This document shows positions 35,857 to 45,641 of a DNA stretch of 64,000 bases, in pieces. This DNA comes from Gammaproteobacteria bacterium (GTDB lineage Bacteria; Pseudomonadota; Gammaproteobacteria; Chromatiales; Chromatiaceae): the NCBI GenBank assembly GCA_009929855.1, contig RZZN01000014.1, positions 16,624 to 80,623 of the forward strand, read 5' to 3'. Positions within the stretch are counted from its first letter, which is position 1, and each line of letters opens with the position of its first letter. Under the pieces are notes generated by a model that saw only the letters and a list, made by a program, of their open reading frames with translations, did no database searches and was not told the DNA's origin. Position numbers and translations under genes: made by a program.

Positions 35857-37062
35857 GTGAGACTCGGCATCGATCGTTTGGTGGAGGATGCGCACCTGCG
35901 GCGCCCGCTGCAAGGGCGGCGTCTGGCGTTGCTGGGCCACCCGGCCTCATGCACAGCGCGCGGGGCGCACAGTCTGGACGCGCTCATGGCGCTGCCGGAC
36001 CTGAACCTGGTCGCGGCCTTCGGACCCCAGCACGGGATGCGCGGCGACAAGCAGGACAACATGGTCGAGAGCGGTGACGGCATCGACCCGCGCCACGGCA
36101 TCCCGGTCTTCAGTCTCTATGGCGCGGTCAGATATCCGACCGACGCCATGCTGGCGCACTTCGACCTGCTGCTGGTCGATCTGCAGGATATCGGCACCCG
36201 GATCTATACCTATGTCACCACACTCGCCTACCTGCTGGAGGCCTGCGCCAAGGCCGGCAAGGCGGTCTGGGTGCTGGACCGGCCCAACCCGGCCGGCCGG
36301 CCGATCGAGGGCACGCGCCTGGAACCCGGCTGGGAGAGCTTCGTCGGCGCCGGCCCGCTCATGATGCGCCATGGGCTGACCTTCGGCGAGTTGGCACGCT
36401 GGCTGGTGGAGACCCGCGGACACGACATCGAGCTCGAGATCCTGCCCATGGACGGCTATCGCCCCCAGGACGGTCCTGGCTATGGCTGGCCACTCAGCGA
36501 GCTCGCCTGGATCAATCCGAGCCCCAATGCCTCCAGTCTCAACATGGCGCGCTGCTTCCCCGGCACCGTGCTGCTGGAGGGCACCACAGTCTCCGAGGGA
36601 CGAGGCACCACGGTCGCGCTGGAGATCCTCGGCGCTCCCGACCTCGACATGCAGCGCCTCCTGGCGCGGATGCACGCCGCGCGAAGCGACTGGCTGGAGG
36701 GCGCGCTGCTGCGTCCCTGCTGGTTCGAGCCGACCTTCCACAAGCACGCGGGCAGACTCTGCCAGGGCCTGCAAATCCATACCGACTGCGCGGCCTATCG
36801 GCACGCTCACTTCAAGCCATATCGGCTGATCGCGCTCTTGTTCAAGGCGATCCGGTTGGAATATCCCGACTATCCGCTGTGGCGCCACTTTCACTATGAG
36901 TACGAGACCGAGCGGCTGGCGATCGATCTACTCGCGGGCGGAACAGGCCTGCGTGAATGGGTCGATGATCCCGCGGCCCAGCCCGGCGACCTGGAGCGAC
37001 AACTGCTCGCCGAGGAGCGCGAATGGGCCGAGAGCACCCGCCATCTTCATCTCTATCCCTGA
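35857..37062 (+). CDS. DUF1343 family protein, NamZ-like exo-beta-N-acetylmuramidase
   Basis: A 401-residue protein of the DUF1343 family, whose Bacillus member NamZ removes N-acetylmuramic acid from peptidoglycan fragments. Blocks seen: GRRLALLGHPASCTARGAHS, FGPQHGMRGDKQDNMVES, LLVDLQDIGTRIYTYVTTLA, WVLDRPNPAGRPIEG and NPSPNASSLNMARCFPGTVL. The start is GTG at 35857. No signal peptide, so a recycling role inside the cell is possible. Substrate activity is inferred from the family. Confidence 0.85.
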   Translation: MRLGIDRLVEDAHLRRPLQGRRLALLGHPASCTARGAHSLDALMALPDLNLVAAFGPQHGMRGDKQDNMVESGDGIDPRHGIPVFSLYGAVRYPTDAMLAHFDLLLVDLQDIGTRIYTYVTTLAYLLEACAKAGKAVWVLDRPNPAGRPIEGTRLEPGWESFVGAGPLMMRHGLTFGELARWLVETRGHDIELEILPMDGYRPQDGPGYGWPLSELAWINPSPNASSLNMARCFPGTVLLEGTTVSEGRGTTVALEILGAPDLDMQRLLARMHAARSDWLEGALLRPCWFEPTFHKHAGRLCQGLQIHTDCAAYRHAHFKPYRLIALLFKAIRLEYPDYPLWRHFHYEYETERLAIDLLAGGTGLREWVDDPAAQPGDLERQLLAEEREWAESTRHLHLYP

Positions 37063-37108
37063 TCCAGAGACCGACCGCACCCCGACAAAACCACCCGAGG
37101 AGACTCAC

Positions 37109-37696
37109 TTGAACAAGACCGTGAACAAGACCGCCCTGCTTGTGTCATTCGCCTTGGCCGGTGTCACCGGGACGGCCCCGCTCAGCGCGGATGACCGCGC
37201 CGAGACCACGATCATCCCGATCGCGACCACCGAGGTCAGCGATGAGCTGACCGGCACGGTCGTGGTCGTCAATGTCGAGCGGCGCATGCTGACCATCCAG
37301 ACCCCGGAGGGCCGCTTCGAGGTCCTGCATATTCCGCCCGAGGTCAAACGGCTGAACGAGATCAAGATCGGCAACCGTCTCACCATCACCGACACCCAGG
37401 CGGTGCTCGTGGATATCGTCAAGAGCAACGAGGGCGTGCGGGTCGGCGCGACCACCGAGAGTTTCATCGAGCGTGAGCAGGGGAGGCACCCGGCTGGCAC
37501 CCTGATCGAGACACTCACGCTCTATGGAAAGATCGAGTCGATCGATACGCGCAATCGCAAGATCTGGGTACGGGGCGCGCAAGAGACCGTCGAACTGAGC
37601 GTCGAGGATCCAGCGCTGCTCGATGAGATCGCGGTCGGCGACGGCGTCGTCGCCACCTTCGCCCATCTGCGCCAAGGCAGGGTCGAAGCACGATGA
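37109..37696 (+). CDS. Exported protein of unknown function
   Basis: A 195-residue protein beginning at TTG 37109 with GAGGAG 8 nt upstream. Residues 1-27 look like a signal peptide (LLVSFALAGVTGTAPLSA then ADDRA). The mature part has two similar beta-rich halves around TGTVVVVNVERRMLTIQTPE and LYGKIESIDTRNRKIWVRG, suggesting an internal repeat. No catalytic motif recognised. It overlaps the next lipoprotein gene by 4 nt. Confidence 0.65.
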   Translation: MNKTVNKTALLVSFALAGVTGTAPLSADDRAETTIIPIATTEVSDELTGTVVVVNVERRMLTIQTPEGRFEVLHIPPEVKRLNEIKIGNRLTITDTQAVLVDIVKSNEGVRVGATTESFIEREQGRHPAGTLIETLTLYGKIESIDTRNRKIWVRGAQETVELSVEDPALLDEIAVGDGVVATFAHLRQGRVEAR

Positions 37697-38019
37697 GAAG
37701 GTCGCGGCGCCGTGCCGATCACGGGGCGGCCGCGCTGCTGATGCTCACGGCGCTCGCCGTGGGCGGCTGTCAGTCGAGCCCCAGTCAAGGGGATCGAGCG
37801 GTCTGTGAATTCAAGCCTGGCATGACCACCGACATGCTCTCGCAATGCGGCTGCTTTCCTGGGGACACGCGCAACGATGGGGCACTGATGCTGATGTCCG
37901 AGTCGTCCAGAAACAACAGCATGACGATCAACATCGTGCCCTATCTCTGTCCGCTCGGCGCCGCGGGGGTCGCGCGCATCCAGGTCATCAATGGGGTCGC
38001 GTCAACGGTCTACCGCTGA
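37693..38019 (+). CDS. Small putative lipoprotein of unknown function
   Basis: A 108-residue protein with basic N-terminus, hydrophobic core LLMLTALAVGG and lipobox LAVGGC (Cys at about 26). The mature part holds three more cysteines in CEFKPGMTTDMLSQCGCFPG, reminiscent of small outer-membrane lipoproteins of the SmpA/Bam E-like size but not clearly one. The ATGA overlap with the preceding gene indicates joint translation. Confidence 0.65.
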   Translation: MRRSRRRADHGAAALLMLTALAVGGCQSSPSQGDRAVCEFKPGMTTDMLSQCGCFPGDTRNDGALMLMSESSRNNSMTINIVPYLCPLGAAGVARIQVINGVASTVYR

Positions 38020-38063
38020 GCCTGACCGCACGGAGTACAGCGGGCGCCAGAGGCCCGCGGACA

Positions 38064-38936
38064 TCAGCCGGGGCCGCGGATCACCTCGAAGATCGCCGAC
38101 GAATCCTCCTCGCCGCGGCCCTGCCCGACCAGCGCGTTGAGCCACTGGGCCACCAGTGCCGCCGTGCTCAATGGGATCCCCAGATCGAGCGCCGATTCGA
38201 GCACGATTCGCATGTCCTTCTGATGCAGGCGGGCCTTGAATCCAGGCGCGTAATCGCCCGCGATCATGCGTTGACCATGGGTCTCGAGGATCCGGCTCCC
38301 GGCGAAGCCGCCGAGCAGCGCCTCGCGGACCTTCGCCGGGTCGACATTGCTTGCGCGCGCCAGCAGGATGGCCTCGGCGACGCCCGCGATGGTCGCGCCC
38401 ACGACGATCTGGTTGCATGACTTGCACACCTGACCGGCGCCATGCGTGCCGACATGCACGACCTGACCACCCAACACCTCGAGCAGCGGACGCGCCCGCT
38501 CGAAGATCGCCGGGTCGCCCCCGACCATGATCGACAGCGTGCCGGCCTTGGCCCCCGCCTCCCCACCCGAGACCGGCGCGTCGAGCATGGCGATCCCGGC
38601 CGCGCCGAGCCGCGCGGCGAGCGCGCGGGTCACCGCCGGCGAGATGGTGCTCATGTCCACGACGATGGCCCCAGCACGCGCGCCCTGCATGACCCCCTGC
38701 TCGCCCAGGATCACCTCCTCGACGTCCGCGGTGTCCGCGACCATGGTGACGATGAGATCGGCCCCCTCCGCGGCCTGGGCCGGACTCGCCGCCGGCCGCG
38801 CCCCGGCCTCGATCAGCGGCTGCATGGAGGCGTGCCGACGCGCATGCACGGTCAGCTGATACCCGGCCTCGAGTAGATTCAGGGCCATCGGCCGGCCCAT
38901 GATGCCGAGTCCGATGAAACCGATACGTTCTGACAT
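38064..38936 (-). CDS. Tartronate semialdehyde reductase / 3-hydroxyisobutyrate dehydrogenase family
   Basis: A 290-residue NAD(P)-dependent beta-hydroxyacid dehydrogenase. The Rossmann motif GFIGLGIMGRPMALNLL is at residues 6-22; the substrate motif DAPVSGGEAGAKAGTLSIMV near 120-139 and catalytic lysine in GAGQVCKSCNQIVVG near 170 are present. Next to glcF and glcE it most likely reduces tartronate semialdehyde to glycerate (GarR/GlxR role) in glycolate salvage. ATG 38936 gives the standard N-terminus. Confidence 0.88.
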   Translation of the reverse strand: MSERIGFIGLGIMGRPMALNLLEAGYQLTVHARRHASMQPLIEAGARPAASPAQAAEGADLIVTMVADTADVEEVILGEQGVMQGARAGAIVVDMSTISPAVTRALAARLGAAGIAMLDAPVSGGEAGAKAGTLSIMVGGDPAIFERARPLLEVLGGQVVHVGTHGAGQVCKSCNQIVVGATIAGVAEAILLARASNVDPAKVREALLGGFAGSRILETHGQRMIAGDYAPGFKARLHQKDMRIVLESALDLGIPLSTAALVAQWLNALVGQGRGEEDSSAIFEVIRGPG

Positions 38937-38979
38937 GATGGATGATCTCACGGTTTGTTGCCGACGCCGGTGAATGGGA

Positions 38980-40206
38980 TCAAAGGGCCACTCCGCCATC
39001 CTCCAACAGCTCCAGCCAATGCACGACCGGGATCTGGGCCGCGCTGGCGATCTGGAGCTGACAGCCGATGTTGGCGGTGGCGATCAGCTCGGGCATGCCG
39101 GACTCGAGCGCCGCGACCTTGTTGGCGAGCAAGCGGGTCGAGAGCTCGGGTTGGGTGAGCGAATAGGTTCCGGCCGAGCCGCAGCAGAGATGGGCGTCGG
39201 GCACCGGGGTGATGACGAAGCCCAGACGGGCCAGCAGGGGTTCGACCACCTGCTTGAGCTGTTGTCCATGCTGGAGCGTGCAGGGCGCGTGAAAGGCGAC
39301 CTTGCGCCCCCCGCCGCTGATCCCGAGCGGGGTGAGATCGAGCGTGCTCAGGATTTCGATCGGGTCGCGCGCCAAGGCCGCCACCCGTGCGGCGCGTTCG
39401 GCATAACGCGGATCGTCGGCGAGGACCTGGCCGTAGTCCTTGACCATCGCCCCGCAGCCGCTGGCGTTGACCAGGATCGCCTCGCAGCCCTGCTCGATCT
39501 CGGGCCACCAGGCATCGATGTTGCGCCGCATGGCCGCAAGCCCATCGGACTGGGCGTTCAGATGATAGGCCGCGGCGCCGCAGCACCCGGCGCTCGGCGA
39601 CTCGATCAGATCGATGCCGAGCCGTGCCAGGATGCGCGCCGCGACGGCGTTGGTGCGGGGGGTGGCGACCGACTGCACGCAGCCGGCAAGCACCAGCATG
39701 CGCCGGCGTCCGCTGGCTGGACTCGGCCAGGGACCCGGCGGGCTGACGCGCGGCAGCTTGGCGCCCAGACGGCTCGGCAACAGCGGCTTCACCCAGCCGC
39801 CCAGACGCAGCAGTGGGGCGAAGCGAGCCGGATGGGGCACCGTGCGCACCAACACCCAGCGCAGCAGGCGCTCGGTCCAGGGCCGCGTCACCCGCTCCTC
39901 CACGACATGACGGCCGATGTCGAGCAAGCGCGCGTAACGCACGCCCGAGGGACAGGTCGTCTCGCAGGAGCGGCAGGTCAGACAGCGGTCCAGGTGCTGC
40001 TGGGTGACCCGGGTCGGTGTCTGCCCTTCCAAGACCAGCTTGATCTGATAGATGCGACCGCGGGGACCGTCCAGCTCATCACCGAGCAGCTGGTAGGTGG
40101 GGCAGGTCGCGGTGCAGAAGCCGCAATGGACACAGGCGCGGAGGATCTCGTCAGCCTCGCGACCCTGGGGCGTGTTCAGGATCTCCGGGAGGATCTCGGT
40201 CTGCAT
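38980..40206 (-). CDS. glcF: Glycolate oxidase iron-sulfur subunit
   Basis: A 408-residue protein with two 4Fe-4S motifs near the N-terminus: CVHCGFCTATCP (about residues 26-37) and CLTCRSCETTCP (about 75-86). Two CCG-type domains follow (AGCCGAAAYH and HLCCGSAGTYSL). It passes electrons from the flavin subunits of glycolate dehydrogenase to the quinone pool. glcE is 8 bp upstream; glcD is not adjacent. Confidence 0.94.
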   Translation of the reverse strand: MQTEILPEILNTPQGREADEILRACVHCGFCTATCPTYQLLGDELDGPRGRIYQIKLVLEGQTPTRVTQQHLDRCLTCRSCETTCPSGVRYARLLDIGRHVVEERVTRPWTERLLRWVLVRTVPHPARFAPLLRLGGWVKPLLPSRLGAKLPRVSPPGPWPSPASGRRRMLVLAGCVQSVATPRTNAVAARILARLGIDLIESPSAGCCGAAAYHLNAQSDGLAAMRRNIDAWWPEIEQGCEAILVNASGCGAMVKDYGQVLADDPRYAERAARVAALARDPIEILSTLDLTPLGISGGGRKVAFHAPCTLQHGQQLKQVVEPLLARLGFVITPVPDAHLCCGSAGTYSLTQPELSTRLLANKVAALESGMPELIATANIGCQLQIASAAQIPVVHWLELLEDGGVAL

Positions 40207-40214
40207 GCTGACTC

Positions 40215-41300
40215 CTAGAACGTCGGGTAGAGCCGACCGGGATTGAAGATGCCGTCGGGATCGAAGGCCTTCTTGAGCGCGCGGTGCAGGGCCAGGAGAC
40301 CCGGCGAGAGCGGCTGGAAGACCTCCTCTGAGTGATCGCCACCGCGATAGAGTGTGGCATGCCCGCCCACCGCCGCGGCCAGGGCGCGGATGCGCTGCGC
40401 CGAGTCGGTGTCACGCAGCCAGCGCTGCGCCCCGCCCCACTCGATCAACTGGGCCCCGGACAGCGCCAAGGGGGGTGTCGTCGGCGGCACCGACAGGCGC
40501 CACAGGGGCGCGTCACCGGCGAAGAAGGGATGGCGCTGCTCGCGCAGCCGCGCGTCCCAGAGCTGCTCCGCCTCGTCATCCTCGAGGGCCTCGCCGCCGA
40601 TTTGGGCAAGCGCGGCGGTGACACCCTCGTGGTTGCCGGACAGACGTACCCAGAGCCGCTCACCGTCGGCGCAGGTCGCGCTGATCGGCAGCGGCCGGCC
40701 CGCCCAGCGGGTCATGCGCTCGATCGCTGCCTCCGGCGAGGCCTCCTGCACCAGGGTCCGGGTCGCCGCCGGGATCGGCATGACCTTGATGCTGACATCG
40801 AGCAGGATGCCGAGTGTCCCGAATGCGCCGGTCATGAGCCGCGAAAGATCATAGCCGGCGACGTTCTTCATCACCTCGCCGCCGAACCGCATCACCTCGC
40901 CGCGCGCGGTGAGCAGCCGGGTGCCGAGGACCAGGTCGCGCGCCGCACCGGCATAGGGTCGCGCCGGTCCGGAGAGACCGCAGGCGATGGTGCCACCGAG
41001 TGTGGCGCCGTCGGGGTGCGCGTCGCTGATCAACCGCGGGGGCTCGAAGGGGATCATCTGGCCCTGGCGCGCCAGGGTGTCCTCGATCTCGCGCACGCTC
41101 GTCCCGCAGCGCGCGGTCAGGACCAGCTCCTTGGGCTGATAGTTGAGGATGCCGCGATGGCCGGACAGGTCCAAGGACTCGCCCCGGCTGGCGCAGCCGA
41201 GGAATGACTTGGTGCCGTTGCCTTGCAGACAGAGCGGCGTGGCGTGCTGCGCGGCGGCCCGGACGCGCTCTTGCAGCTCGCGGGTAAGGTCATGGGTCAC
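40215..41300 (-). CDS. glcE: Glycolate oxidase FAD-binding subunit
   Basis: A 361-residue FAD-binding type 4 oxidoreductase subunit. HRGILNYQPKELVLTARCGT, GATLGGTIACGLSGPARPYA and GGEVMKNVAGYDLSRLMTGA are typical GlcE segments; the C-terminal FNPGRLYPTF closes the family. A longer open frame exists upstream but lies in ruvA; GTG 41300 has AAGG at suitable spacing. Together with glcF and the reductase it forms a glycolate-to-glycerate module, although the GlcD subunit must come from elsewhere. Confidence 0.92.
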   Translation of the reverse strand: MTHDLTRELQERVRAAAQHATPLCLQGNGTKSFLGCASRGESLDLSGHRGILNYQPKELVLTARCGTSVREIEDTLARQGQMIPFEPPRLISDAHPDGATLGGTIACGLSGPARPYAGAARDLVLGTRLLTARGEVMRFGGEVMKNVAGYDLSRLMTGAFGTLGILLDVSIKVMPIPAATRTLVQEASPEAAIERMTRWAGRPLPISATCADGERLWVRLSGNHEGVTAALAQIGGEALEDDEAEQLWDARLREQRHPFFAGDAPLWRLSVPPTTPPLALSGAQLIEWGGAQRWLRDTDSAQRIRALAAAVGGHATLYRGGDHSEEVFQPLSPGLLALHRALKKAFDPDGIFNPGRLYPTF

Positions 41301-41391
41301 GGCGGTTACCTTCGGGTTGGTGAGAGTGGGCGAGGCATCGTGGATTGGGGCAATCCCCGAAAATCTGGATGGTCCGATCGGGTGACGGCCC

Positions 41392-42000
41392 TCAGCGCAC
41401 GCTCGCGGCTCGCAGTGCTTGACGGATGATCTCCTCGGTGCTGACCTGACCGTCGTCGGCGCCACGCGCCATGCGCGCGGCGTCGGCTGGACGATAGCCC
41501 AGCGCCACGAGCGCGCTGATGGCATCGGCGAGCCGAGTATCGCGCGGGTCGCTGGAGACGGGCGGCAACCCGGCCCCAGCGGTGATGCCGCCCGGGGTCG
41601 TCTCCAACCGATCGCGCAACTCCACCAGCAACCGCTCGGCGGTCTTGCGCCCAATCCCCGGCACCCGGATCAGGGCCGCGACATCCTGCTGCTCGACGCA
41701 CTGCGCAAAACGCGCCGCGTCCATGCCCGAGAGGATCGCCAAGGCCATCCGCGCCCCCACGCCGGTCACCTTGAGCAGACGGCGAAACAGGGCGCGCTCG
41801 CGCTCGCTGGCGAAGCCGTAGAGGATCTGGGCATCCTCGCGTACCAACAGATGGGTGAGCAGGATGACGGTCTCGCCCACCGCGGGCAGCTCGTAGAAGG
41901 TGGACATGGGGGCTTCCAGTTCATAGCCCACCCCGCCGACGTCGATCACGAGCTGCGGCGGATGCTTGGAGAGGATCTGACCACGCAAACGACCAATCAT
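41392..42000 (-). CDS. ruvA: Holliday junction branch migration protein RuvA
   Basis: A 202-residue protein starting MIGRLRGQILSKHPPQLVID. The OB domain is followed by two helix-hairpin-helix motifs (LLKVTGVGARMALAIL and LIRVPGIGRKTAERLLVELR) that contact the junction; domain III (TRLADAISALVALGYRPADA) binds RuvB. ruvC is 5 bp upstream. No ruvB follows; glcE takes that place. Confidence 0.96.
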   Translation of the reverse strand: MIGRLRGQILSKHPPQLVIDVGGVGYELEAPMSTFYELPAVGETVILLTHLLVREDAQILYGFASERERALFRRLLKVTGVGARMALAILSGMDAARFAQCVEQQDVAALIRVPGIGRKTAERLLVELRDRLETTPGGITAGAGLPPVSSDPRDTRLADAISALVALGYRPADAARMARGADDGQVSTEEIIRQALRAASVR

Positions 42001-42005
42001 GGATC

Positions 42006-42575
42006 TCAAGGCCTCCAATCACGCCAGGATGCCATCGCCCGGCCGCGCGCCGGGATCCCCATCGAGTGTGCATGACAGAGCGCGATCGCCAGCGCGTCGG
42101 CCTCGTCCTCGGTGGGCGTCTCGGCCAGACCGAGCAGGATGCGGACCATGCCCTGGACCTGCGACTTGTCGGCCGCGCCGGTGCCGACCACCGCGAGCTT
42201 GACCGTCTTGGGGCTGTACTCGTGCACGCTGGCGCCCGATTTGAGTCCGGCGCAGAGCGCCGCGCCACGCGCCTGGCCGAGCTTGAGCGCGGCGGTCGGA
42301 TCACGCGCGAAGATGAGCTGCTCGACGGCCAGCTCATGCGGTCGAAACTCGGCCAGGATGGCCGCCACCCCATCGAAGATGTGACCGAGCCGCTCCGGCC
42401 AAGGTCGATCTCCGACCCTCAGGATGCCGCTGGCGATCCAACGGCTGGCTTGTCCGTCGGTGTCGATCACCCCGTAGCCGGTGGTGCGCGAGCCCGGATC
42501 GATGCCGAGGATGCGGTGATTGAGCCGGGTCGTCGGCGCCGCCTGCAGCGCGCCGCCGGCACGGCCCTCAGCCAT
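42006..42575 (-). CDS. ruvC: Crossover junction endodeoxyribonuclease RuvC
   Basis: A 189-residue Holliday junction resolvase. Acidic catalytic residues appear in [30 protein letters not shown] and [16 protein letters not shown]. The ATG at 42575 overlaps the yebC stop (ATGGCTGA), giving about 16 extra residues before the conserved core; no better start exists. Confidence 0.95.
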   Translation of the reverse strand: MAEGRAGGALQAAPTTRLNHRILGIDPGSRTTGYGVIDTDGQASRWIASGILRVGDRPWPERLGHIFDGVAAILAEFRPHELAVEQLIFARDPTAALKLGQARGAALCAGLKSGASVHEYSPKTVKLAVVGTGAADKSQVQGMVRILLGLAETPTEDEADALAIALCHAHSMGIPARGRAMASWRDWRP

Positions 42576-43317
42576 CGAGCTGCGCCAGGATGCTCTCGGC
42601 GATCTCGGCGTTGTGATAGACCTCTTGGACGTCGTCCAGGTCATCGAGCAGATCGACCAGGCGCAGGAGCTTCTCGGCCAGATCACGCTCGAGCTCGACC
42701 AGGGTCGCGGCATTGAAGGAGATCTCACCGAGCTCGGTCTCGAATCCAGCCGCGGCGAGTCCGGCCTTGACCGTCTCGAATGCTTCGGGCGTCGTCACCA
42801 CGTCGATCGAGTCGTCATCGTTGACCATGACATCCTCCGCGCCAGCCTCCAGCGCGACCTCCATGACTCGGTCCTCGTCGGTGCCGGGCGGCAGGCTGAT
42901 GACCCCCTGCTTGGTGAAGAGATAAGACACCGAGCCATCCGTGCCGAGATTGCCGCCGCACTTGCTGAAGACATGACGCACCTCGGCGGCGGTGCGGTTG
43001 CGATTGTCGGTCATGCAATCGACCATGATCGCCACCCCGCCCGGGCCATAGCCCTCGTAGCGGATCTCCTCATAGTCATCGCCGTCCATTCCGCCGGCAC
43101 CGCGCTTGATGGCACGCTCGACCGTGTCGCGCGGCATGTTGGCGGCGAAGGCCTTGTCCATGGCCAAGCGCAGACGCGAGTTGGACGCCACATCGGCGCC
43201 ACCCTCGCGAGTCGCGACCGTGACCTCGCGGATGAGCTTGGTCCAGACCTGACCCTTCTGCTTATCCTGGGCGGCCTTGCGATGCTTGATGTTGGCCCAT
43301 TTGCTGTGACCCGCCAT
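42568..43317 (-). CDS. yebC: YebC/PmpR family transcriptional regulator
   Basis: A 249-residue member of the YebC family beginning [20 protein letters not shown]. Other blocks: [40 protein letters not shown] and [18 protein letters not shown]. Members act as DNA-binding regulators and, in recent work, as translation factors for proline-rich stalls. The yebC-ruvC-ruvA order is conserved in gammaproteobacteria. Confidence 0.95.
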   Translation of the reverse strand: MAGHSKWANIKHRKAAQDKQKGQVWTKLIREVTVATREGGADVASNSRLRLAMDKAFAANMPRDTVERAIKRGAGGMDGDDYEEIRYEGYGPGGVAIMVDCMTDNRNRTAAEVRHVFSKCGGNLGTDGSVSYLFTKQGVISLPPGTDEDRVMEVALEAGAEDVMVNDDDSIDVVTTPEAFETVKAGLAAAGFETELGEISFNAATLVELERDLAEKLLRLVDLLDDLDDVQEVYHNAEIAESILAQLDG

Positions 43318-43519
43318 CGATTACCTCTCTGTGATTGATCCTCGTTGGGCACCAGACAGGCGCGCTCGACCCATGGACACCGAGCCATCGGTCTCAATGA
43401 TGCAAGGCCCTCTGACCACTGCCCCCCGCCCCCGTCGAGTCGGTTATTCTAGCCGCAATCGGCGGCGCGACGCGCCATTCACGACGGCCGGCGGCTCGTC
43501 CGGCCCTAGGATCGACACC

Positions 43520-45496
43520 ATGTACGCGACTCCAGAGACAGGCGATGGCTGGATCACCCAGATCAACGCGAGGGCCAACGGCGAATTTCAGGTCGAGGCC
43601 CGTTTCGATATTCCGCCATCGCTGCGCGCACTCACCCACGGGCGGGAGAGCGACCTGGTCTTTGCCGCCCGGAGTCGTCTGGCACGGCTCGGGATCGATC
43701 TACGCCCATTGCAGCCACCGATCTACGCGGGCGATCAGGCCAGACTGCGCATCCTGATCGTCCCGGCGATCCGCTCATTCGGCATCGGCGAGCATCTGGA
43801 GCGGATCGTGGTGCCCGGCCTGCGCGTGGGGCGTCTGGTCTTTTGCCCGGAGGACAACCGGCTCCACTCGGCCGAGATCCACAAGCTGATCCACACCAAC
43901 CAGCTCCAGGTGCCCGCCGGGTTCTCGATCGATAGCCGCGGCTTTCTGATGTTGCGCCCTCAGGGGCAGATCTTCCAATTCCGCAAGCCTCTGACACCGG
44001 ATGAAATCACCGCCATCGCCACGCACGCCGATGGCAAGGATCTGCTCAACCGTCTCCAGATCCGTGCCTTGGTCGAGCACATCGAGCTGCCCCCGCGCGA
44101 TGGCGTGGTCACGGCCTGCTCCATGTTCCTGCATCGTCACTATGTGGTGCTGCGCAATCTGGACGAATCACTCGGCTTCCATCTGCAGGCGACCGTCCTG
44201 GACCCCATCTCCACCCGCGGGACCAACATCTATTTGGAGTTCATCAACCGCTCCGAGCAGTTGATCATCAACCCGAGCGTCGCCGCCTCCGTGCATCATG
44301 CCATCGAGATCAGTCCGCCACGTCGGTACTGGCACGGCCACCCGGCCAGCGCGGGTGAGTCCGCCCCCGGCGTGGCGGCCGCGACCGATCAGGCGCTCAC
44401 CGAGATCTTCGACCGTCTGGAGGCCACCCCGCTCGGCGAGTGCTATTCCCATCGCATGATGGCGCTGACCCAGGATCCGCTCGAGCTGCTGGCGGGCGGC
44501 GCGCCCGCGCGACTCTGGACCCAGCCCCAGACCCCGCTCGATCCCTGCCGCGGGACCGATCTGGCCGCCGGTCTCGTGGCCGAGGGTCTCGCGCTCGACA
44601 CTGAGATCGAGCTCGGCACGCGGATCCTCGACGACCTGCCGGATGGCGCGCGCGCCACGCTCCTGCTCGGCTATTTCCCCAACCTCATCGAGCACACCGA
44701 GATCTGTACCGCCGCCTTGCGCGAGCGCATCGGACGGATCATCTTCCGCCGCGCCTCATTCGAGCATGGTCCATTCTTCTCGGAGCGCGATCATGGCCGG
44801 CTCGCCGACTACGAGGGTCTCGGGATCGAGGTCTTCTGGTGCAATCCGGCCCGGGGTCACGTGGTGCGGAATGTCTTTCGCGGCTTGCGCGGCTATTTCA
44901 CCACGCCCGAGCTGGTCGAGCGTTTTCGCACCAGCCTGATCTTCGCCTTCTACGGCTCGACCGAGCCGCTGCGCTTGGGCGCGCTGGCACGGATCGAGCG
45001 CCTGCTGGTCAATCTCAAGTCACTGTTCGGGAGCGATCTCAGCATCCTGACCGGCGGTGGTCCAGGCGCCATGCTCCAGGTCACCAACGTGGCCCACCGA
45101 CTTGGCCTGCTGGTCGGCTCCAGCTTCATCGAGACGATCGATCAGGAGCGCAATCAGACCGCCGACTATTACCAGACCTTCCAGGCGCGCAGTCGCCAAT
45201 CCCGTCAGCGTTGGTTCGAGATCGCCAGTTTCCACATCTTCCTGCTGGGTGGCGTCGGCACACTCGAGGAGATCGGTCTGACCCTGACCGACATGAAGCT
45301 GGGTGTCATCGAGGCCGCGCCCATCGTCTTCTTCGACGACACCGACGACGGCCTCTACTGGGAGGGACTGCAGATCCAGCTGCGGCGCATGGTCAGCGAT
45401 GGCCGGGCCCCGGACTGGCTGCTCGACAACATCCTGATGACCGCCGATCCAGATGCGGTGCCGCGCTTCTACAAGCGGGTCCTCAGACTCGGCTGA
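43520..45496 (+). CDS. Large LOG-family protein (putative nucleotide 5'-monophosphate nucleosidase)
   Basis: A 658-residue protein whose C-terminal third carries the LOG/lysine-decarboxylase-like signature: ILTGGGPGAMLQVTNVAHRL near residue 512 and LLGGVGTLEEIGLTLTDMKL near 576. E. coli PpnN has the same domain but only 454 residues; here an N-terminal region of about 450 residues resembles nothing I can name. The frame is open further upstream, but ATG 43520 is the first start with a plausible N-terminus. The nucleosidase role is inferred from the family. Confidence 0.75.
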   Translation: MYATPETGDGWITQINARANGEFQVEARFDIPPSLRALTHGRESDLVFAARSRLARLGIDLRPLQPPIYAGDQARLRILIVPAIRSFGIGEHLERIVVPGLRVGRLVFCPEDNRLHSAEIHKLIHTNQLQVPAGFSIDSRGFLMLRPQGQIFQFRKPLTPDEITAIATHADGKDLLNRLQIRALVEHIELPPRDGVVTACSMFLHRHYVVLRNLDESLGFHLQATVLDPISTRGTNIYLEFINRSEQLIINPSVAASVHHAIEISPPRRYWHGHPASAGESAPGVAAATDQALTEIFDRLEATPLGECYSHRMMALTQDPLELLAGGAPARLWTQPQTPLDPCRGTDLAAGLVAEGLALDTEIELGTRILDDLPDGARATLLLGYFPNLIEHTEICTAALRERIGRIIFRRASFEHGPFFSERDHGRLADYEGLGIEVFWCNPARGHVVRNVFRGLRGYFTTPELVERFRTSLIFAFYGSTEPLRLGALARIERLLVNLKSLFGSDLSILTGGGPGAMLQVTNVAHRLGLLVGSSFIETIDQERNQTADYYQTFQARSRQSRQRWFEIASFHIFLLGGVGTLEEIGLTLTDMKLGVIEAAPIVFFDDTDDGLYWEGLQIQLRRMVSDGRAPDWLLDNILMTADPDAVPRFYKRVLRLG

Positions 45497-45641
45497 CCCA
45501 GGCCAGGCGATGCGCGCTGCAAGGCGTGACAACCCACTCTGAAAACGGGACAATTCGACCCTGGCCGCGCACCCACCCCGTTGGGCGCCACGCCGACCCC
45601 GTCGCATCGGGCACGGGGCGTCCCGAACCCCGAGAACCCTC

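Noticed and set aside
41301..41654. 118-codon N-terminal extension of GlcE
   Set aside because: It lies largely within ruvA in another frame and does not resemble GlcE; GTG 41300 has a ribosome site.
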